A stretch of 64,000 nt of DNA from Arenibacterium halophilum (GCF_005938225.1 NZ_VCPC01000008.1:1-64000); one strand, 5' to 3'. Shown: positions 18,905-29,066, counted from the stretch's first letter. The notes: a model not told the origin generated them from the sequence alone. Made by a program: numbers and translations.

Positions 18905-19304
18905 CGTTCCGGTCTCCTGTAACAGCATGTGCATCGCGCTTGAGGTTCTTTGCAGTCCTTGTCGGCGCAAGGCTCGACAGGCTGAGGTCTTTCGTTCCTT
19001 TGCTGGCCATGATGGCTGCTACGATACCAAGGCCTGCACCCACGATAAGCGCGGCCCAGCCGGCAGGAATGCCCGCTTCGGCGAGACCTGAGACAACGGC
19101 AGCGGCCAAGACGTTGAGCGCCGTCAGTGAAATCACGACGGCCGCCACAAGGAGGCCAATTGCGGTTCCGGCGCGGCGAAGGTTCTGATCGATTTCGGCA
19201 CGAGCCAGATCGACTTCGCCTCGGACCAGGGACGAAACATGGGTCATCGCGTCGCTAAGAAGCGACCCCGTGCTTTCCGTCCGCGAATGATCTGAAACAC
19301 TCAT
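18897..19304 (-). CDS. DUF1469 / phage-holin-superfamily membrane protein
   Basis: A 135-residue protein with an amphipathic N-terminus (SLLSDAMTHVSSLVRGEVDLARAEI) and two adjacent membrane helices (about residues 47-72 and 80-100). This is the usual layout of DUF1469 (putative actinobacterial holin-X/holin superfamily III). Despite the name it is not evidence of a prophage. Nearly always found beside DUF3618 genes, as here. Overlaps both neighbours, so the operon is translationally coupled. Confidence 0.82.
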   Translation of the reverse strand: MSVSDHSRTESTGSLLSDAMTHVSSLVRGEVDLARAEIDQNLRRAGTAIGLLVAAVVISLTALNVLAAAVVSGLAEAGIPAGWAALIVGAGLGIVAAIMASKGTKDLSLSSLAPTRTAKNLKRDAHAVTGDRNDV

Positions 19305-19900
19305 GACGTTTCCCCCCCATGTGTGGAATTGTTTCTTGCAATGGCCGGAGCCGAGAGTTCGGACGTCACACCCTGAGACCGTGGTGCGACAGGGCGCGTA
19401 CCGCCCGTTATGTGGCGACCCAATTCGTCGTCATGCTCGTCGGTATCCCAAAGCGCGCGCAGATCGACAGACTCTTCAGAACTGCGCCGCGATGCCTTGG
19501 CCAGCCGTGTGCCGGCAAAGCCCAGAAGGGCAGCACCGGCCAGAAATCCGAGCGGGTTTTTCCGGGCATAATCGGAAATGTCATCGACCATTTCACTGAC
19601 ATCCTTGTCGCGGACGGTGTCGGACAGGTCCGCGAGCGTTGATGCCATCTTGCCAAAAGACCGTTCCTGTGGGGATCCTTCGCGCAGCTCGTTCGCCGCA
19701 GTCCGCAAGGCGTGGCCTACGTCTGAAATCTCGTCCGCAACGCCGGACTTGGTGTCATCGGCCTTGCGGGAAACTTCCTCGGCAACCCGGTCGGAGGCGC
19801 TTCGCGCTGCCTGCTTGCCTTCCTCGGCCAGACCCTTGACAGCATCCTTTGCAGTATGTCTGCTGTCTCGGGTTCCGGTTGTTTCATTCTCGATGCTCAT
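19301..19900 (-). CDS. nutrient-deprivation-induced-type coiled protein with one membrane segment
   Basis: A 199-residue protein. The first 110 residues are charged and helical with repeats of the KxxAEEVSRKADDTKSGVADEI type, resembling LEA/apolipophorin-like stress proteins. A single hydrophobic segment follows (NPLGFLAGAALLGFAGTRL, about 115-133), then a polar tail. Similar proteins in rhizobia are annotated as nutrient-deprivation-induced. It probably helps the envelope cope with starvation or drying; the function is not proven. A 4-bp overlap links it to DUF1469. Confidence 0.72.
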   Translation of the reverse strand: MSIENETTGTRDSRHTAKDAVKGLAEEGKQAARSASDRVAEEVSRKADDTKSGVADEISDVGHALRTAANELREGSPQERSFGKMASTLADLSDTVRDKDVSEMVDDISDYARKNPLGFLAGAALLGFAGTRLAKASRRSSEESVDLRALWDTDEHDDELGRHITGGTRPVAPRSQGVTSELSAPAIARNNSTHGGETS

Positions 19901-19925
19901 GGTGTCTCTCCTTTCGTGAGAGTGA

Positions 19926-19994
19926 TCACGCTACGAAGTTCAACAGCGCGACGATGATCACGAATAGGCCCACCAAGTAGATGATTGCGTGCAT
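19926..19994 (-). CDS. 22-residue hydrophobic peptide at the head of the stress operon
   Basis: From ATG 19994 a 22-codon frame encodes MHAIIYLVGLFVIIVALLNF and two more residues, a single membrane helix. A clear GGAGG lies 9 bases upstream, and no other use for that site is visible. Similar one-helix peptides of the M-x-x-IIYLVGL type occur near DUF3618 genes in alphaproteobacteria (family knowledge, from memory). It precedes the 199-residue gene by 25 bp in the same direction, so it looks like the true first gene. Confidence 0.65.
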   Translation of the reverse strand: MHAIIYLVGLFVIIVALLNFVA

Positions 19995-20028
19995 AGTGGC
20001 GTCCTCCTTGCCGCTGCTTGCTTTGACT

Positions 20029-20053
20029 ACTCGCAGCTTTGCATGGGAGTTCC
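20029..20053 (-). promoter_or_regulatory. candidate stress promoter, GGAACTC-N10-CTGCGAGT
   Basis: On the minus strand GGAAC starts at 20053 and GAGT lies 16 bases later, 35 bp upstream of the 22-residue gene. The full pattern GGAACTC-N10-CTGCGAGT recurs at 24715-24691 before the hybrid kinase. The -35 part equals the EcfG consensus; the -10 part does not (CGTT expected). Confidence 0.3.
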
Positions 20054-20198
20054 GGAAAATATTTTTTTGGATACAGCTTGACGAATAGGCCGAGGCAAAG
20101 ATGTGTGCGTACCATCTACCTTCAGCAACTGAGCTACTCCCCACTCATTGGACAGGATCTGGCGTATTTTAAGCTACTCGTTGCACCTGCTGATCGGG

Positions 20199-21019
20199 TT
20201 AGTTGATATCATTTCTCTGCCAATAGACCAGCGCCGGTGGCTTGCCGCAGAGGGCTGAGTGCGGGCGCTGGTGGTTGTAAAAGGTCATCCATTTCCGGAT
20301 GGCCGCCTTTGTTTCCGAACCGGTCTCCCAGGCATGCAGGTAAACGCACTCGTATTTCAGGGTGCGCCACAGCCTCTCGATGAAGATGTTGTCGAGGAAC
20401 CGGCCTTTTCCATCCATCGAGATGCGCACGCCGGATCGGCGCAGCCGATCGGTCCAGACGAAGGATGTGAACTGAGATCCTTGGTCGGTATTCATGATCT
20501 CGGGCGGCCCGAACTTTTGGATGGCCTCGGTCAGCGCTTCGACGCAGAAGTCGGCCTCCAGAGAGTTCGATATCCGCCAGGACAGAACCTTGCGGGTGTG
20601 CCAGTCCATGATCGCCACGAGGTAGAGGAACCCACGCCGCATCGGCAGGTAGGTGATGTCCGAGCACCAGACCTGGTTCGGGCGATCCACCCACAGACCT
20701 CGTAGCAGGTAGGGATAGGTCTTATGCCCCTTCGCCTGCCTGCTCGTGTGGGGCTTCTGGTAAATCGGCATGAGCCCCATCAGGCGCATCAGTCGCCGGA
20801 TGCGCTTCTCGTTCACCAGGTGGCCGTCGTTGCGCAGGTGCCAGGTCATCTGCCGAACACCGAAGAACGGCGTCTCCAGGAACTGCTCGTCGATCCGCCG
20901 CATCAGGGCGAGGTTCTGTTCAGTCTCGCCCTTGGGGTGTAGTAGAAAGACGAACGCGCGATCGACAGCAGCTTGCACTGCTGGCCGATCGACAGATCCG
21001 GTGGTCAGACGCGATCATG
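20199..21019 (-). pseudogene. IS3-family OrfB with two N-terminal frameshifts
   Basis: The main frame (20978-20199) encodes the integrase core: WCSDITYLPMRRGFLYLVAIMDWHTRKV, NTDQGSQFTS and FIERLWRTLKYE, with all DDE residues. The usual N-terminus (MIASDH / DLSIGQQCKLLSIARSSFYYTP / KGETEQN) is present but split over three frames, with a base lost near 20997 and another near 20940. An OrfAB fusion could not be made, so the copy is probably inactive. HSALCGKPPA replaces the common HSALGGKPPA. Confidence 0.82.
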
Positions 21020-21026
21020 CTGCGCC

Positions 21027-21320
21027 TCACTTCCCGCCCCAGGGCTTCAGCTTTCGTTCCAAAGAAGAGTTGGCCACCGCCAGCTCCCCGATCTTGGCAT
21101 GGAGCTCCTTCACCTGCTCCTCGTCAATCTCGGGTTTCTTGCGGCCCCCGCGCTCGAACACGCCGGACGCGCCTTCAAGCAGGGCTCGCTTCCATTGAAA
21201 AATCATCGTTGGATGCACCCCGAACCGGCTTGCCAGCTCGGCGGCCGTCTCCTCGCCTTTCAGGGCTTCCAGCGCGACCTTGGCCTTGAACTCAGGCGCG
21301 TGCTGCTTCCGTTTCGACAT
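21027..21320 (-). CDS. IS3-family transposase OrfA
   Basis: A 97-residue OrfA: HTH_Tnp_1 domain (KRKQHAPEFKAKVALEALKGEETAAELASRFGVHPTMIFQWKRALLEG) followed by a short coiled coil (EEQVKELHAKIGELAVANSSLERKL). In intact relatives an AAAG-type slip near the end fuses it to OrfB. Open frame, normal length. Confidence 0.88.
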   Translation of the reverse strand: MSKRKQHAPEFKAKVALEALKGEETAAELASRFGVHPTMIFQWKRALLEGASGVFERGGRKKPEIDEEQVKELHAKIGELAVANSSLERKLKPWGGK

Positions 21321-21666
21321 CTCTGATCTCCTTCTCGTCGAAGATCAGCAGACTGCAAATCGTAGCTTATGTCAGTGTCCGAATTTCGGGGGGTAGCTCA
21401 GGTTTCGCGCAGCGTTGGAAAACATAGTGATGCGCGCCTACATTCCTGCCCGGACGCAACGCAAGTCCAGTCAGATACGACAAGCGCCGCTAAAAACGGC
21501 GCAACCGTAGCGAGATCATGTTCGGTAGGCTCAAGGACCCGAGGCGTGTGACAACCAGGTACGACCGATGCGCCAAATCAATCTTCTCTGCCATCGCTTT
21601 CGCCGCAGTCGTAAACTACTGGCTGTGAAACTCAATTAGTCCAGAGACTAAAATTCGGCCGTCCAA

Positions 21667-24552
21667 TTACTGAGAGATCAAAATTGCTTCTATGGAACTC
21701 CGAAGAGCTAAGCTCTCGAACGGTTTGCTCAACACGATGCAGTCGTCCATATCTTTGGCCGACGTAACGTCTACGCCGCCAGTGGCAAAAATCACCGGCA
21801 GGTCGGCATATATCTCCCTCGCTTCCCTTGCCAGATCTTGACCCGATCGATCAGGCAATCCGACGTCCGTCACCAACACATTTATGGCCTCGCTTCTCAA
21901 AAAATTCAGAGCTTCACGCGCGTTTGCTGCTTCAAGCACCTCGTACCCCACATCGCGCAACTCTTCGGCCAGATCCAGCCTGATCAACGCATCATCCTCG
22001 CAAATCAGAATGCGGATGCCCTCAAGTTGTAGAGTATCATTGAAAACGGTCTGATTTGTACCTGCCACCGCATCTGAGAGTGTCGACCCGAGGGCGGTTC
22101 TAGCGCATTCAATCACTTCGCGGATCTTCTGCGCAAGTTGCACCTCCGTATACGGCTTTCCAATCAACTGAACCCCGTCGTTTAGGCGGCCGTCTTGCAC
22201 TATCCGATCCTGCACAAAGCCGGAGGTGAAGAGCACCGGCACCCCGGGGCGCATCTCGCGTATCCGTTCCGCCAATACTTGGCCATTCACCTCTCCTGGC
22301 ATCACCACATCGGTGAACAGAAGGTCGATGTGTCGATCACTTGCCAAGAGGTTCAGCGCCTGTTCCGCATCGGGTGCCTGGAGAACAATATATCCAAGGT
22401 CCGTGAGCATGTTGAAGGCGACAGCGCGCACCTCGTCATCATCCTCGACCAAAAGAATTGTTTCTGATCCACGCAATACCTCGACTTTAGCGCCGCGGTG
22501 GATCGCTTGCTCCTCTTCGAAGGAACGGGGCAAGTAGATGTTTATTGATGTGCCCACCGCAACCTCGCTCTCGACCCTGACGTAGCCTCCGGACTGAATT
22601 GCGAACCCATAGACCATCGAGAGGCCAAGCCCTGTTCCATTGCCGTCGGCCTTCGTGGTGAAAAACGGCTCGAAAATCCGATTGACTATCTCCGGCGACA
22701 TACCGCGACCAGAATCTGTCACCTTCACGCAGATATATGGCCCCGGTGCCACATGCGGCTGTGTTTGCGCATAAGCCTCATCCAAAGTGACATTGCCTAT
22801 ATGGATCGCCAACTTTCCCTGGCCATCCATGGCATCGCGCGCATTGATCGCCAGGTTGAGCAAGGCGTTTTCCATGCTGCTGCGATCGACGTTGATATTC
22901 CAGAGACCGTCGTCGAAGCGCAATTCAAGCTCGACCCCCTCTCCAATGGCGGTGTGCAGCATATCGACGGCCTCACTGACGAGCCTGCCCAGATTGGTCA
23001 CCGTCGGCGAAAGAGGTTGCTTCCGGGCGAAGGATAGGAGCTGAGAGGCCAGTGTTGCACCACGCCTAACGCTGCTCATGGCCTGATCAAGATGGGCCCT
23101 GGCGGGAGACTCAGGGCCGATTTCGCGCATCGCAAACCGCAGTTTACCCGTGATCACTTGGAGCAGGTTGTTGAAATCATGCGCGATACCGCCAGCAAGG
23201 CCACCAATTGCTTCCAGTTTCTGGCTATGGCGTAAGGCGGCGTTCAACTCCTCCAATTCACGGTTGCGCCGTGCCACCCGCGTTTCCAGTGTCGCATTGA
23301 CCTTGGCGATTTCGGCCTCGAAGTTCTTGCGATCCTCGATATCGGTGTTGGTGCCGACCCACCCTGTCAACGTCCCCTCGCTGGTGCGCAATGGCGAGGC
23401 CCGTACGATGTGCCAACGATAGCTTCCATCAGCCTTGCGAATGCGGAATTCGGTTTCGTAGGGAATGCCGTCGTGGATAGCGTACGCCCACTTATTCTTC
23501 GCCGCTTCAAGATCGTCCGGATGGACGACGCGCGCCCAATCCGAGCCGAAAAGATCGCCTTCTTTGTAACCGGTGAATTTATAGGTTTGGACATTCAGCC
23601 AGTCCAGCGAACCTTCTTTATCGGCGGTCCACACGTGGTTCGGCATGGTTTGCGCCATGATGCGAAACTTTTCGCGCCTTGCCGCAAGTTCGGCCTCGGC
23701 AACCAGCTGGCCTGTGACATCGTGTCCTTGAACAAATATCCCGATTGCTGCACCAGAGTCGTCTTTCAACGGATGGAATATGAAGTCGACGAAATACTGT
23801 TCCGGTCGTGCATCCTGAGAAGCCTGTAGCCGCGCGGGCATAGCTTTGAACGAAACGGGTTCTCCTGTTCGGTACACTTGGTCCAGCAACTCGATGAAGC
23901 CTTGCCCGTCAAGGTCCGGCAGAGCTTCGCGAAGCGGCAAACCGATCACTTCTCTGCCGCCGATCAGATCCGTGTAAGATTGGTTCACGATCTTGAACAT
24001 ATGTTCTGGCCCGTTCAGGATCGCCATAAAGCTTGGGGCCTGATCAAAGGCGGACTGGAAAAACTCTGTGATTTTTCCAAGAGCCAGATTCTCGGTCGTG
24101 ACAGCTTCAGCGCGCTGCAAAAGAGAAACATGACGCTCAAGGTCCGCAACCCCGGTCTTTTGTTCCCCAAGATACAGATCGGTCACGTCAACCGTATTCT
24201 GCAGAATGAACGCGACGCGGCCCTTTGCGTCGGGGATAGGAGTATGCGTGGCGCTCCAGTATCGATTGACCACGCGGCCACCTGCGGCCTTGATCGGGTA
24301 TGGGATCAAAGGCAGATGATCGGGCTGCCCAGTTGCCAACACCTGGCGAAAGGAGCCACGCAGCATCTGGTCGGAAACTGAATCCGCAGGTGCTGGGAAG
24401 GCATCGGTCATGAGACACCCGATTAAGCTGTCTCGACTGCGTTCAGTGACGTTAAGGTACGCCTCATTGGCCCAGACAATTCGCAGGTCGGAATCGAGGA
24501 GTACATAGGGCGAAGTCGCGTTTGCGAAAAGCGTGTCCAGATCAATCTGCAT
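21667..24552 (-). CDS. hybrid sensor histidine kinase with three PAS and two receiver domains
   Basis: A 961-residue cytosolic protein. PAS domains lie at about 1-125, 170-290 and 300-425 (the third with a PAC segment). The HisKA domain contains HDFNNLLQ at about residue 470, followed by an HATPase with [10 protein letters not shown] (N box) and [14 protein letters not shown] (G box). Two REC domains follow: [12 protein letters not shown] with [12 protein letters not shown], and [13 protein letters not shown] with [12 protein letters not shown]. No membrane segment, so it senses an internal signal. The second receiver resembles stand-alone single-domain regulators. I chose ATG 24552, where the PAS fold begins; an in-frame start upstream at 24606 is possible. 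Separated from its neighbours by 266 and 383 bp. Confidence 0.88.
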   Translation of the reverse strand: MQIDLDTLFANATSPYVLLDSDLRIVWANEAYLNVTERSRDSLIGCLMTDAFPAPADSVSDQMLRGSFRQVLATGQPDHLPLIPYPIKAAGGRVVNRYWSATHTPIPDAKGRVAFILQNTVDVTDLYLGEQKTGVADLERHVSLLQRAEAVTTENLALGKITEFFQSAFDQAPSFMAILNGPEHMFKIVNQSYTDLIGGREVIGLPLREALPDLDGQGFIELLDQVYRTGEPVSFKAMPARLQASQDARPEQYFVDFIFHPLKDDSGAAIGIFVQGHDVTGQLVAEAELAARREKFRIMAQTMPNHVWTADKEGSLDWLNVQTYKFTGYKEGDLFGSDWARVVHPDDLEAAKNKWAYAIHDGIPYETEFRIRKADGSYRWHIVRASPLRTSEGTLTGWVGTNTDIEDRKNFEAEIAKVNATLETRVARRNRELEELNAALRHSQKLEAIGGLAGGIAHDFNNLLQVITGKLRFAMREIGPESPARAHLDQAMSSVRRGATLASQLLSFARKQPLSPTVTNLGRLVSEAVDMLHTAIGEGVELELRFDDGLWNINVDRSSMENALLNLAINARDAMDGQGKLAIHIGNVTLDEAYAQTQPHVAPGPYICVKVTDSGRGMSPEIVNRIFEPFFTTKADGNGTGLGLSMVYGFAIQSGGYVRVESEVAVGTSINIYLPRSFEEEQAIHRGAKVEVLRGSETILLVEDDDEVRAVAFNMLTDLGYIVLQAPDAEQALNLLASDRHIDLLFTDVVMPGEVNGQVLAERIREMRPGVPVLFTSGFVQDRIVQDGRLNDGVQLIGKPYTEVQLAQKIREVIECARTALGSTLSDAVAGTNQTVFNDTLQLEGIRILICEDDALIRLDLAEELRDVGYEVLEAANAREALNFLRSEAINVLVTDVGLPDRSGQDLAREAREIYADLPVIFATGGVDVTSAKDMDDCIVLSKPFESLALRSSIEAILISQ

Positions 24553-24690
24553 CGTCTGTATCCACAGTATCGACAGGTCATGGCTCTGCCCCGACTTCCA
24601 TAGCACAGAGAAATTTAGAAATAATCCCGCAAGTCCAGTTTCGAGAGTTAATCAGCCTCCGCATCCAGCACTGATACTTGGACGGCGCGG

Positions 24691-24715
24691 ACTCGCAGTG
24701 AGAAAATCGAGTTCC
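24691..24715 (-). promoter_or_regulatory. candidate promoter, GGAACTC-N10-CTGCGAGT, upstream of the hybrid kinase
   Basis: Minus-strand match identical in both halves to the motif at 20053-20029, here 139 bp before the kinase start. The region 24607-24935 otherwise holds no gene that I can support. Confidence 0.28.
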
Positions 24716-24935
24716 ACCCGGTTGTCCATCACAAAGCTTCCTGTCCGAATACGCGATTTAGCCGCGCCAACTCTCGAAGTTTTGCCAGGCACCGGCCGTG
24801 CGGTTTGCGCGAAGTGGAATCTTGGCCCAGTGTAGAACTGTTCCGAACCTGTGCCGCTCCTTCGACTAGGTATCGTGTCGCTCCTCACGCGAAGTGTAAT
24901 ACGGAGCTTTAGCTCCCCCATCACATTGGCTTTGT

Positions 24936-25589
24936 TCATACAATCTGCAAATCCGCTGCGATGCTTTCCGAACCAGACCCTCGGCACTGAAGCTTTTCCA
25001 GCACGCTGCGAACCCTGCGTCGTGCGGATCGGGACCGGACCTGTCTCGCCTCAAGTGTCCGGGGACGAACTGTGATCGTCCCCCCGTCCTGCCGAACATC
25101 AAACTCTCTCACGGCAGCCACAATATGCGACGCTTGGTTCGTTGCGGCGACCGAAACCAGTTTCAGTGTTGCCTGCGGGGACCGGCCATTCGACAGGTCA
25201 TATCCGGCCCGATCCAGGATATCCCGGAACGAACCGATATCGACGTAGCCGCCACTTGGCAGAGGCCCCTGGCCTGTCATCTCCGTTGGCCGCTCAAGTT
25301 CCTCACGACGAAGCTCTTGCCGATCCACGACGCTGGCAACACTGGGGCCATCTTTCGTGTCGACGCCAGCCAGAACGTCCAACAGGTAAGCCGGTTGCGC
25401 CCCCATATTTGAGATCAGGCAACGCGCATCCAGACCTTCGCCGCCCCCGCGGTTGATCAACAGGCTCGACCTGCGTTGATCTTTGAAGCCCTTTAGAAGG
25501 ACGTGCAAGTAAACCAGCCAGACGACCGTCGTCGTAAGGCTGGCCCCGATCTGCACAAGCTCCGAGTTCTGACGGACGAGCTCAAGCAT
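24936..25589 (-). CDS. hypothetical protein with one N-terminal membrane helix
   Basis: A 217-residue protein: one membrane helix (about residues 12-35, VQIGASLTTTVVWLVYLHVLLKGF), then a soluble domain of about 150 residues with GAQPAYLLDVLAGV, and a very basic tail (ARQVRSRSARRRVRSVLEKL). It sits 12 bp after the catalase gene in the same direction and is likely co-transcribed. ATG 25589 is used; GTG 25595 is an alternative. No family recognised; the soluble part could be a small beta domain facing the cytosol. Confidence 0.6.
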   Translation of the reverse strand: MLELVRQNSELVQIGASLTTTVVWLVYLHVLLKGFKDQRRSSLLINRGGGEGLDARCLISNMGAQPAYLLDVLAGVDTKDGPSVASVVDRQELRREELERPTEMTGQGPLPSGGYVDIGSFRDILDRAGYDLSNGRSPQATLKLVSVAATNQASHIVAAVREFDVRQDGGTITVRPRTLEARQVRSRSARRRVRSVLEKLQCRGSGSESIAADLQIV

Positions 25590-25601
25590 CACCACCGCCC
25601 A

Positions 25602-27722
25602 TCAGACCGAGCGTTCCCAGAACCGCAGAGCGGCACATTCTTTGAAGAACGCCGACGGCTTTATGTCCTTCGCGAAGAACATCCCGCCATCCGGTTCGTC
25701 CGGCAGGCCAGCCTTTTTGAGGAAAGGCAGAGCCTCGTCGGTGACTATCATGAATTTTTTGTGCGCAAATGCGTCCGCGACCCAGGTCTTTGCAGGGTGA
25801 CTTCCGGCGAACTTCTCCGCGCCTTTTTCAGACACCAGCACCGCGACCGCATCGAACAGGACAGATGGACCACCGTCGATCTTCTCGTCCGCTTCGACGC
25901 TGGAGCCGTCGGAAAGCGTCACGCTACCGACCCTTGGGCCCACCAACGCGACGACAACGCCCGCCTTTTCCGCAGCTTTCTTGAGGGCATCCAATAGTTT
26001 TGCATCCGCCCCGTCGCTGATCAGGACGCCCAGTTTTCGGCTGGCGAAACTATCCGGGCCATTTTTCAGAATACTGAGCGCATTCGACTCCGCCAATCCA
26101 TCAACCCTTTCACGGGCAGGTTTTGCAGGCTTCGGAACGTCCATTCCAAGCCCGTCAGCAACCGACTGCGCAAGTCCTTCGTCGATATTCGGCAAATGCG
26201 ACAGCAGGCGTTCGCGGATCGCATTGGTTTGCACTTTGCTCAGCTCAAAAACCAAGGCATCGGCGATATGCGTCCGCTCAACTTCCGTCTGGCTGAAGTA
26301 GAATTGACGGGCCTGACTGTAATGATCGGCGAACAGCTCTGACCGCACCCTGTCTTTGACCCCTTCCGCTTCGGTCTGAACGGATCGAAAGCCGGTCTCG
26401 GGAGCCTCTCTCGGACCGCCCTCGGCTCCGCCCCAGGAATTGGGTTCATAGTTCGCGCGGCCCTTGGGGTTGTGCATCGCCATGTGGCCGTCCTGCTGGA
26501 AATGATGGAACGGGCATTTCGGTGCGTTGATAGGGATATGCGTAAAGTTCGGTGCGCCGAGCCGTTTGATCTGCGTATCGAGGTAAGAGAAGTTGCGACC
26601 CTGAAGCAGCGGGTCATTGGTGAAATCAATGCCCGGCACGATGTTCTGTGTGCAAAAGGCAACCTGCTCGGTCTCGGCAAAGAAGTTGTCGACGACACGG
26701 TCCAGCACCATCCGGCCGATGATGCGAACGGGAACATCCTCTTCCGGGATCAGCTTGGTCGCGTCGAGGATATCGAAGGGGAAGCTGTCCGCGAATTCGT
26801 CATCAAACACCTGAACGCCCAGCTCCCATTCGGGATAATCTCCGCTTTGGATCGCGTTCCAAAGATCACGCCGATGGAAGTCCGGGTCGGCGCCGTTGAT
26901 CTTTAGCGCCTCGTCCCAGGTGACCGACTGAAGGCCCTGCTTCGGCTTCCAGTGGAATTTCACGTAAGAGGATTTACCATCCGCATTCACAAAGCGGAAG
27001 GTGTGCACCCCGAACCCTTCCATGAACCGGAAAGAGCGGGGAATGGCCCGGTCGGACATGGCCCACATTACCATGTGCATCGCCTCAGGCATCAACGATA
27101 CGAAGTCCCAAAAATTGTCGTGAGCGGTCTGCGCTTGCGGAAATCCTCGGTCGGGCTCCTGCTTGGCGGCGTGGATGAGATCGGGAAACTTCATCGCATC
27201 TTGGATAAAAAACACCGGGATGTTATTGCCGACGAGGTCCCAGTTGCCCTCCTGCGTGTAGAACTTCACCGCAAAGCCGCGCACGTCGCGGGCGAGATCT
27301 GCCGACCCCTTGTTCCCGGCCACAGTAGAGAACCGGCAGAATACCGGCGTCTTCTCACCCTTGCGCTGGAAGATGTCAGCGCACGTCAGCTCGGGGATCG
27401 GGTCCAGCGTTTCGAAATATCCGTGCGCAGCATAGCCCCGCGCATGCACTACGCGTTCCGGTATGCGCTCATGGTCAAAGTGGAACATCTTCTCACGAAA
27501 GTGGAAGTCCTCCATCAGCGCCGGGCCGCGCGCGCCCTGCCGCAGCGTGTTCTGATCGTCGGACACCGGGACACCCTGAGAGGTCGTCATCACCGGCACG
27601 TCGCCCCCGGCGGTTTGGTGCGTCTCGCCGCCCTCGCCGTAATTCGTCTGCGGCTGCTTCACCGTGGATTTCGGCGCTTTCGCGGGAGTCTTAGATTTCG
27701 ATTTGCTCGCGGCCTTCGCCAT
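25602..27722 (-). CDS. katE: large-subunit catalase HPII (KatE type)
   Basis: A 706-residue clade-2 catalase. Near the N-terminus [31 protein letters not shown] carries the distal histidine, [12 protein letters not shown] and the asparagine segment [14 protein letters not shown] follow, and the proximal heme tyrosine is in the RNFSYLDTQ region. A C-terminal flavodoxin-like/class-I amidotransferase-like domain (about 560-706, [14 protein letters not shown]...) marks the large-subunit type. It destroys hydrogen peroxide in the cytosol, typically in stationary or stress conditions. ATG 27722 is preferred because AGGAG is 7 bases away. Second gene after a glycosyltransferase, behind a stress-type promoter at 29001-28977. 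Confidence 0.95.
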   Translation of the reverse strand: MAKAASKSKSKTPAKAPKSTVKQPQTNYGEGGETHQTAGGDVPVMTTSQGVPVSDDQNTLRQGARGPALMEDFHFREKMFHFDHERIPERVVHARGYAAHGYFETLDPIPELTCADIFQRKGEKTPVFCRFSTVAGNKGSADLARDVRGFAVKFYTQEGNWDLVGNNIPVFFIQDAMKFPDLIHAAKQEPDRGFPQAQTAHDNFWDFVSLMPEAMHMVMWAMSDRAIPRSFRFMEGFGVHTFRFVNADGKSSYVKFHWKPKQGLQSVTWDEALKINGADPDFHRRDLWNAIQSGDYPEWELGVQVFDDEFADSFPFDILDATKLIPEEDVPVRIIGRMVLDRVVDNFFAETEQVAFCTQNIVPGIDFTNDPLLQGRNFSYLDTQIKRLGAPNFTHIPINAPKCPFHHFQQDGHMAMHNPKGRANYEPNSWGGAEGGPREAPETGFRSVQTEAEGVKDRVRSELFADHYSQARQFYFSQTEVERTHIADALVFELSKVQTNAIRERLLSHLPNIDEGLAQSVADGLGMDVPKPAKPARERVDGLAESNALSILKNGPDSFASRKLGVLISDGADAKLLDALKKAAEKAGVVVALVGPRVGSVTLSDGSSVEADEKIDGGPSVLFDAVAVLVSEKGAEKFAGSHPAKTWVADAFAHKKFMIVTDEALPFLKKAGLPDEPDGGMFFAKDIKPSAFFKECAALRFWERSV

Positions 27723-27746
27723 GATCATGCTCCTTTCAGGGTTGGA

Positions 27747-28889
27747 TTATTCGGCTGCAAGGGGCAGCACACCGGCCCAAGCCGGAAGTTCGATTGAAGG
27801 GAAGTCGACGTCGGGTGCCGGAGTGTCGCGTTCCGCTATGCAAAGCCGATAAAGCTCTTCATAGCGGTCAATCATCGTATCGAGACCGAAGCGGCTGACG
27901 GTCTGTTGCCGGACGTCATGGCGGTCCAAGCGCATGGCCCTTAGCGCTGCGGCAGCCAGTCCGACCACGTCCCCCTCTTCGACAATGGCGCCACCCTCGC
28001 CGACGACTTCAGACACGGCGCCCGCATCGAAGGCCGCCACGGGAACGCCGCAAGACATGGCTTCGACGGCGGCAAGGCCGAAGGGCTCGTTCCACCGTGG
28101 GGTAAAAAGACAGACAGAGGCTCGTGAAACGGCGTCTGCCAACATGTCCGGATCGAGGTTTCCGCAATAGGCCATCGTCGGCCCGAGGAATGGCGCCACT
28201 ACCTGGTCAAAGTAAGCCTGGTCTTCCACCGGCCCGAAGATCCTGAGCGGCAGCCCAGCGTAGCGCGCGGCACGAACGGCTTCCGCCGTCCCCTTGTTGG
28301 GCGTGATACGACCGAACCAAACTGCGATTCCGTCCCCTTGGGGTCGGAAGGACCACCGTGCCGTGTCGATGCCGTTATAAGCGATATGCAAAGGCAGCTC
28401 GGAGGTCGCGGACGACCAAACCTTCAACTGTTCACTCGAGCAAACGGTAAACCGGTTCCATGCGGCACCGGAGGCATGGACGGCCCGACGAAGCGCGTCA
28501 AACGGCGGCACGTGCAGTGAGGTCAGCATCGGCACCCGGTCACGACGGGCCATCCGGGGCGGATACCGGTGAAGCGAGTTGTTGTGGATGACGTCGAACC
28601 CGCCGTCGCGCAATTGGTTCAGAATTCCTTCAAATGCCGCGTCCAGATGCGCGTTCAAGGCGTCGGTCCCGTGGAAGCGGTGCCATGGGAAATCGCGGTC
28701 GTAGTGATGCTCCACAATCGGATGCAGCCGAACCCCCGACGGCGGTTTGCTGTCGCCAGACGCGAACATCGTGACGTCGTGCCCCCGATCGCGCAGGGCC
28801 GATGACAATGCGTAAGAATGGGCTTCCATGCCGCCCATAAACGGCATGGCGATCGGGTGACGAATATGGGCGATGAGGGCAATACGCAT
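27747..28889 (-). CDS. family 4 glycosyltransferase
   Basis: A 380-residue GT-B fold enzyme. The N-terminal half begins MRIALIAHIRHPIAMPFMGGMEAHSYALS with the glycine loop for acceptor binding; the C-terminal half contains VWFGRITPNKGTAEAVRAAR and the donor-binding EPFGLAAVEAMSCGVPVAAF (E-x7-E). Similar proteins form glycolipids or soluble glycosides; the acceptor is unknown. GGAGG lies 5 bases before the ATG. First gene of a unit with katE (24-bp gap), divergent from an FAD/NAD(P)-binding protein, which suggests a stress-linked product. Confidence 0.87.
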   Translation of the reverse strand: MRIALIAHIRHPIAMPFMGGMEAHSYALSSALRDRGHDVTMFASGDSKPPSGVRLHPIVEHHYDRDFPWHRFHGTDALNAHLDAAFEGILNQLRDGGFDVIHNNSLHRYPPRMARRDRVPMLTSLHVPPFDALRRAVHASGAAWNRFTVCSSEQLKVWSSATSELPLHIAYNGIDTARWSFRPQGDGIAVWFGRITPNKGTAEAVRAARYAGLPLRIFGPVEDQAYFDQVVAPFLGPTMAYCGNLDPDMLADAVSRASVCLFTPRWNEPFGLAAVEAMSCGVPVAAFDAGAVSEVVGEGGAIVEEGDVVGLAAAALRAMRLDRHDVRQQTVSRFGLDTMIDRYEELYRLCIAERDTPAPDVDFPSIELPAWAGVLPLAAE

Positions 28890-28974
28890 AGGGCCTCCGT
28901 TGCCGCAAACCGGAAAGGTTCGGTCTTCCTGTCAGCGACGATTGGTAAACTTAAACTGCGGTGTTTCTGCCTAA

Positions 28975-29001
28975 GGAACCAATCTCAGCGCCGATTGTTC
29001 C
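28975..29001. promoter_or_regulatory. divergent EcfG-like stress promoters (overlapping)
   Basis: Plus strand: GGAAC at 28975-28979, 16 bases, TGTT at 28996-28999. Minus strand: GGAAC at 29001-28997, 16 bases, GGTT at 28980-28977. The two form an inverted repeat (GGAACCAATC / GATTGTTCC). The alphaproteobacterial general-stress sigma factor EcfG (RpoE2/SigT) uses GGAAC-N16/17-CGTT. The site lies in the 177-bp gap between the GT4-katE unit and the FAD gene and could drive both. Confidence 0.6.
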
Positions 29002-29066
29002 AATATTAGAAAACTTAATACGAAATCAGTTTTCGCGATTTCAGTTCAGTTGGAAAAGGTCCTGCT

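Larger units (their letters stand above)
20129..21401 (-). mobile_element. IS3-family insertion sequence (IS150/IS3-like), orfB frameshifted
   Basis: The ends match as imperfect inverted repeats: CTGAGCTACTCCCC at 20129 and, on the other strand, CTGAGCTACCCCCC from 21401. Inside, on the minus strand, are orfA (21320-21027) and orfB. Length about 1273 bp. No target duplication is visible (CAA versus GTT outside). The element separates the stress operon from whatever preceded it. Confidence 0.85.

Noticed and set aside
18897-19304. holin-like gene as a sign of a prophage
   Set aside because: DUF1469 is regularly found beside DUF3618 genes; no phage structural or lysis genes are near.
20100-20160. 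tRNA-like CTGAGCTAC sequence
   Set aside because: It is the terminal repeat of the IS3 element and cannot fold into a cloverleaf.
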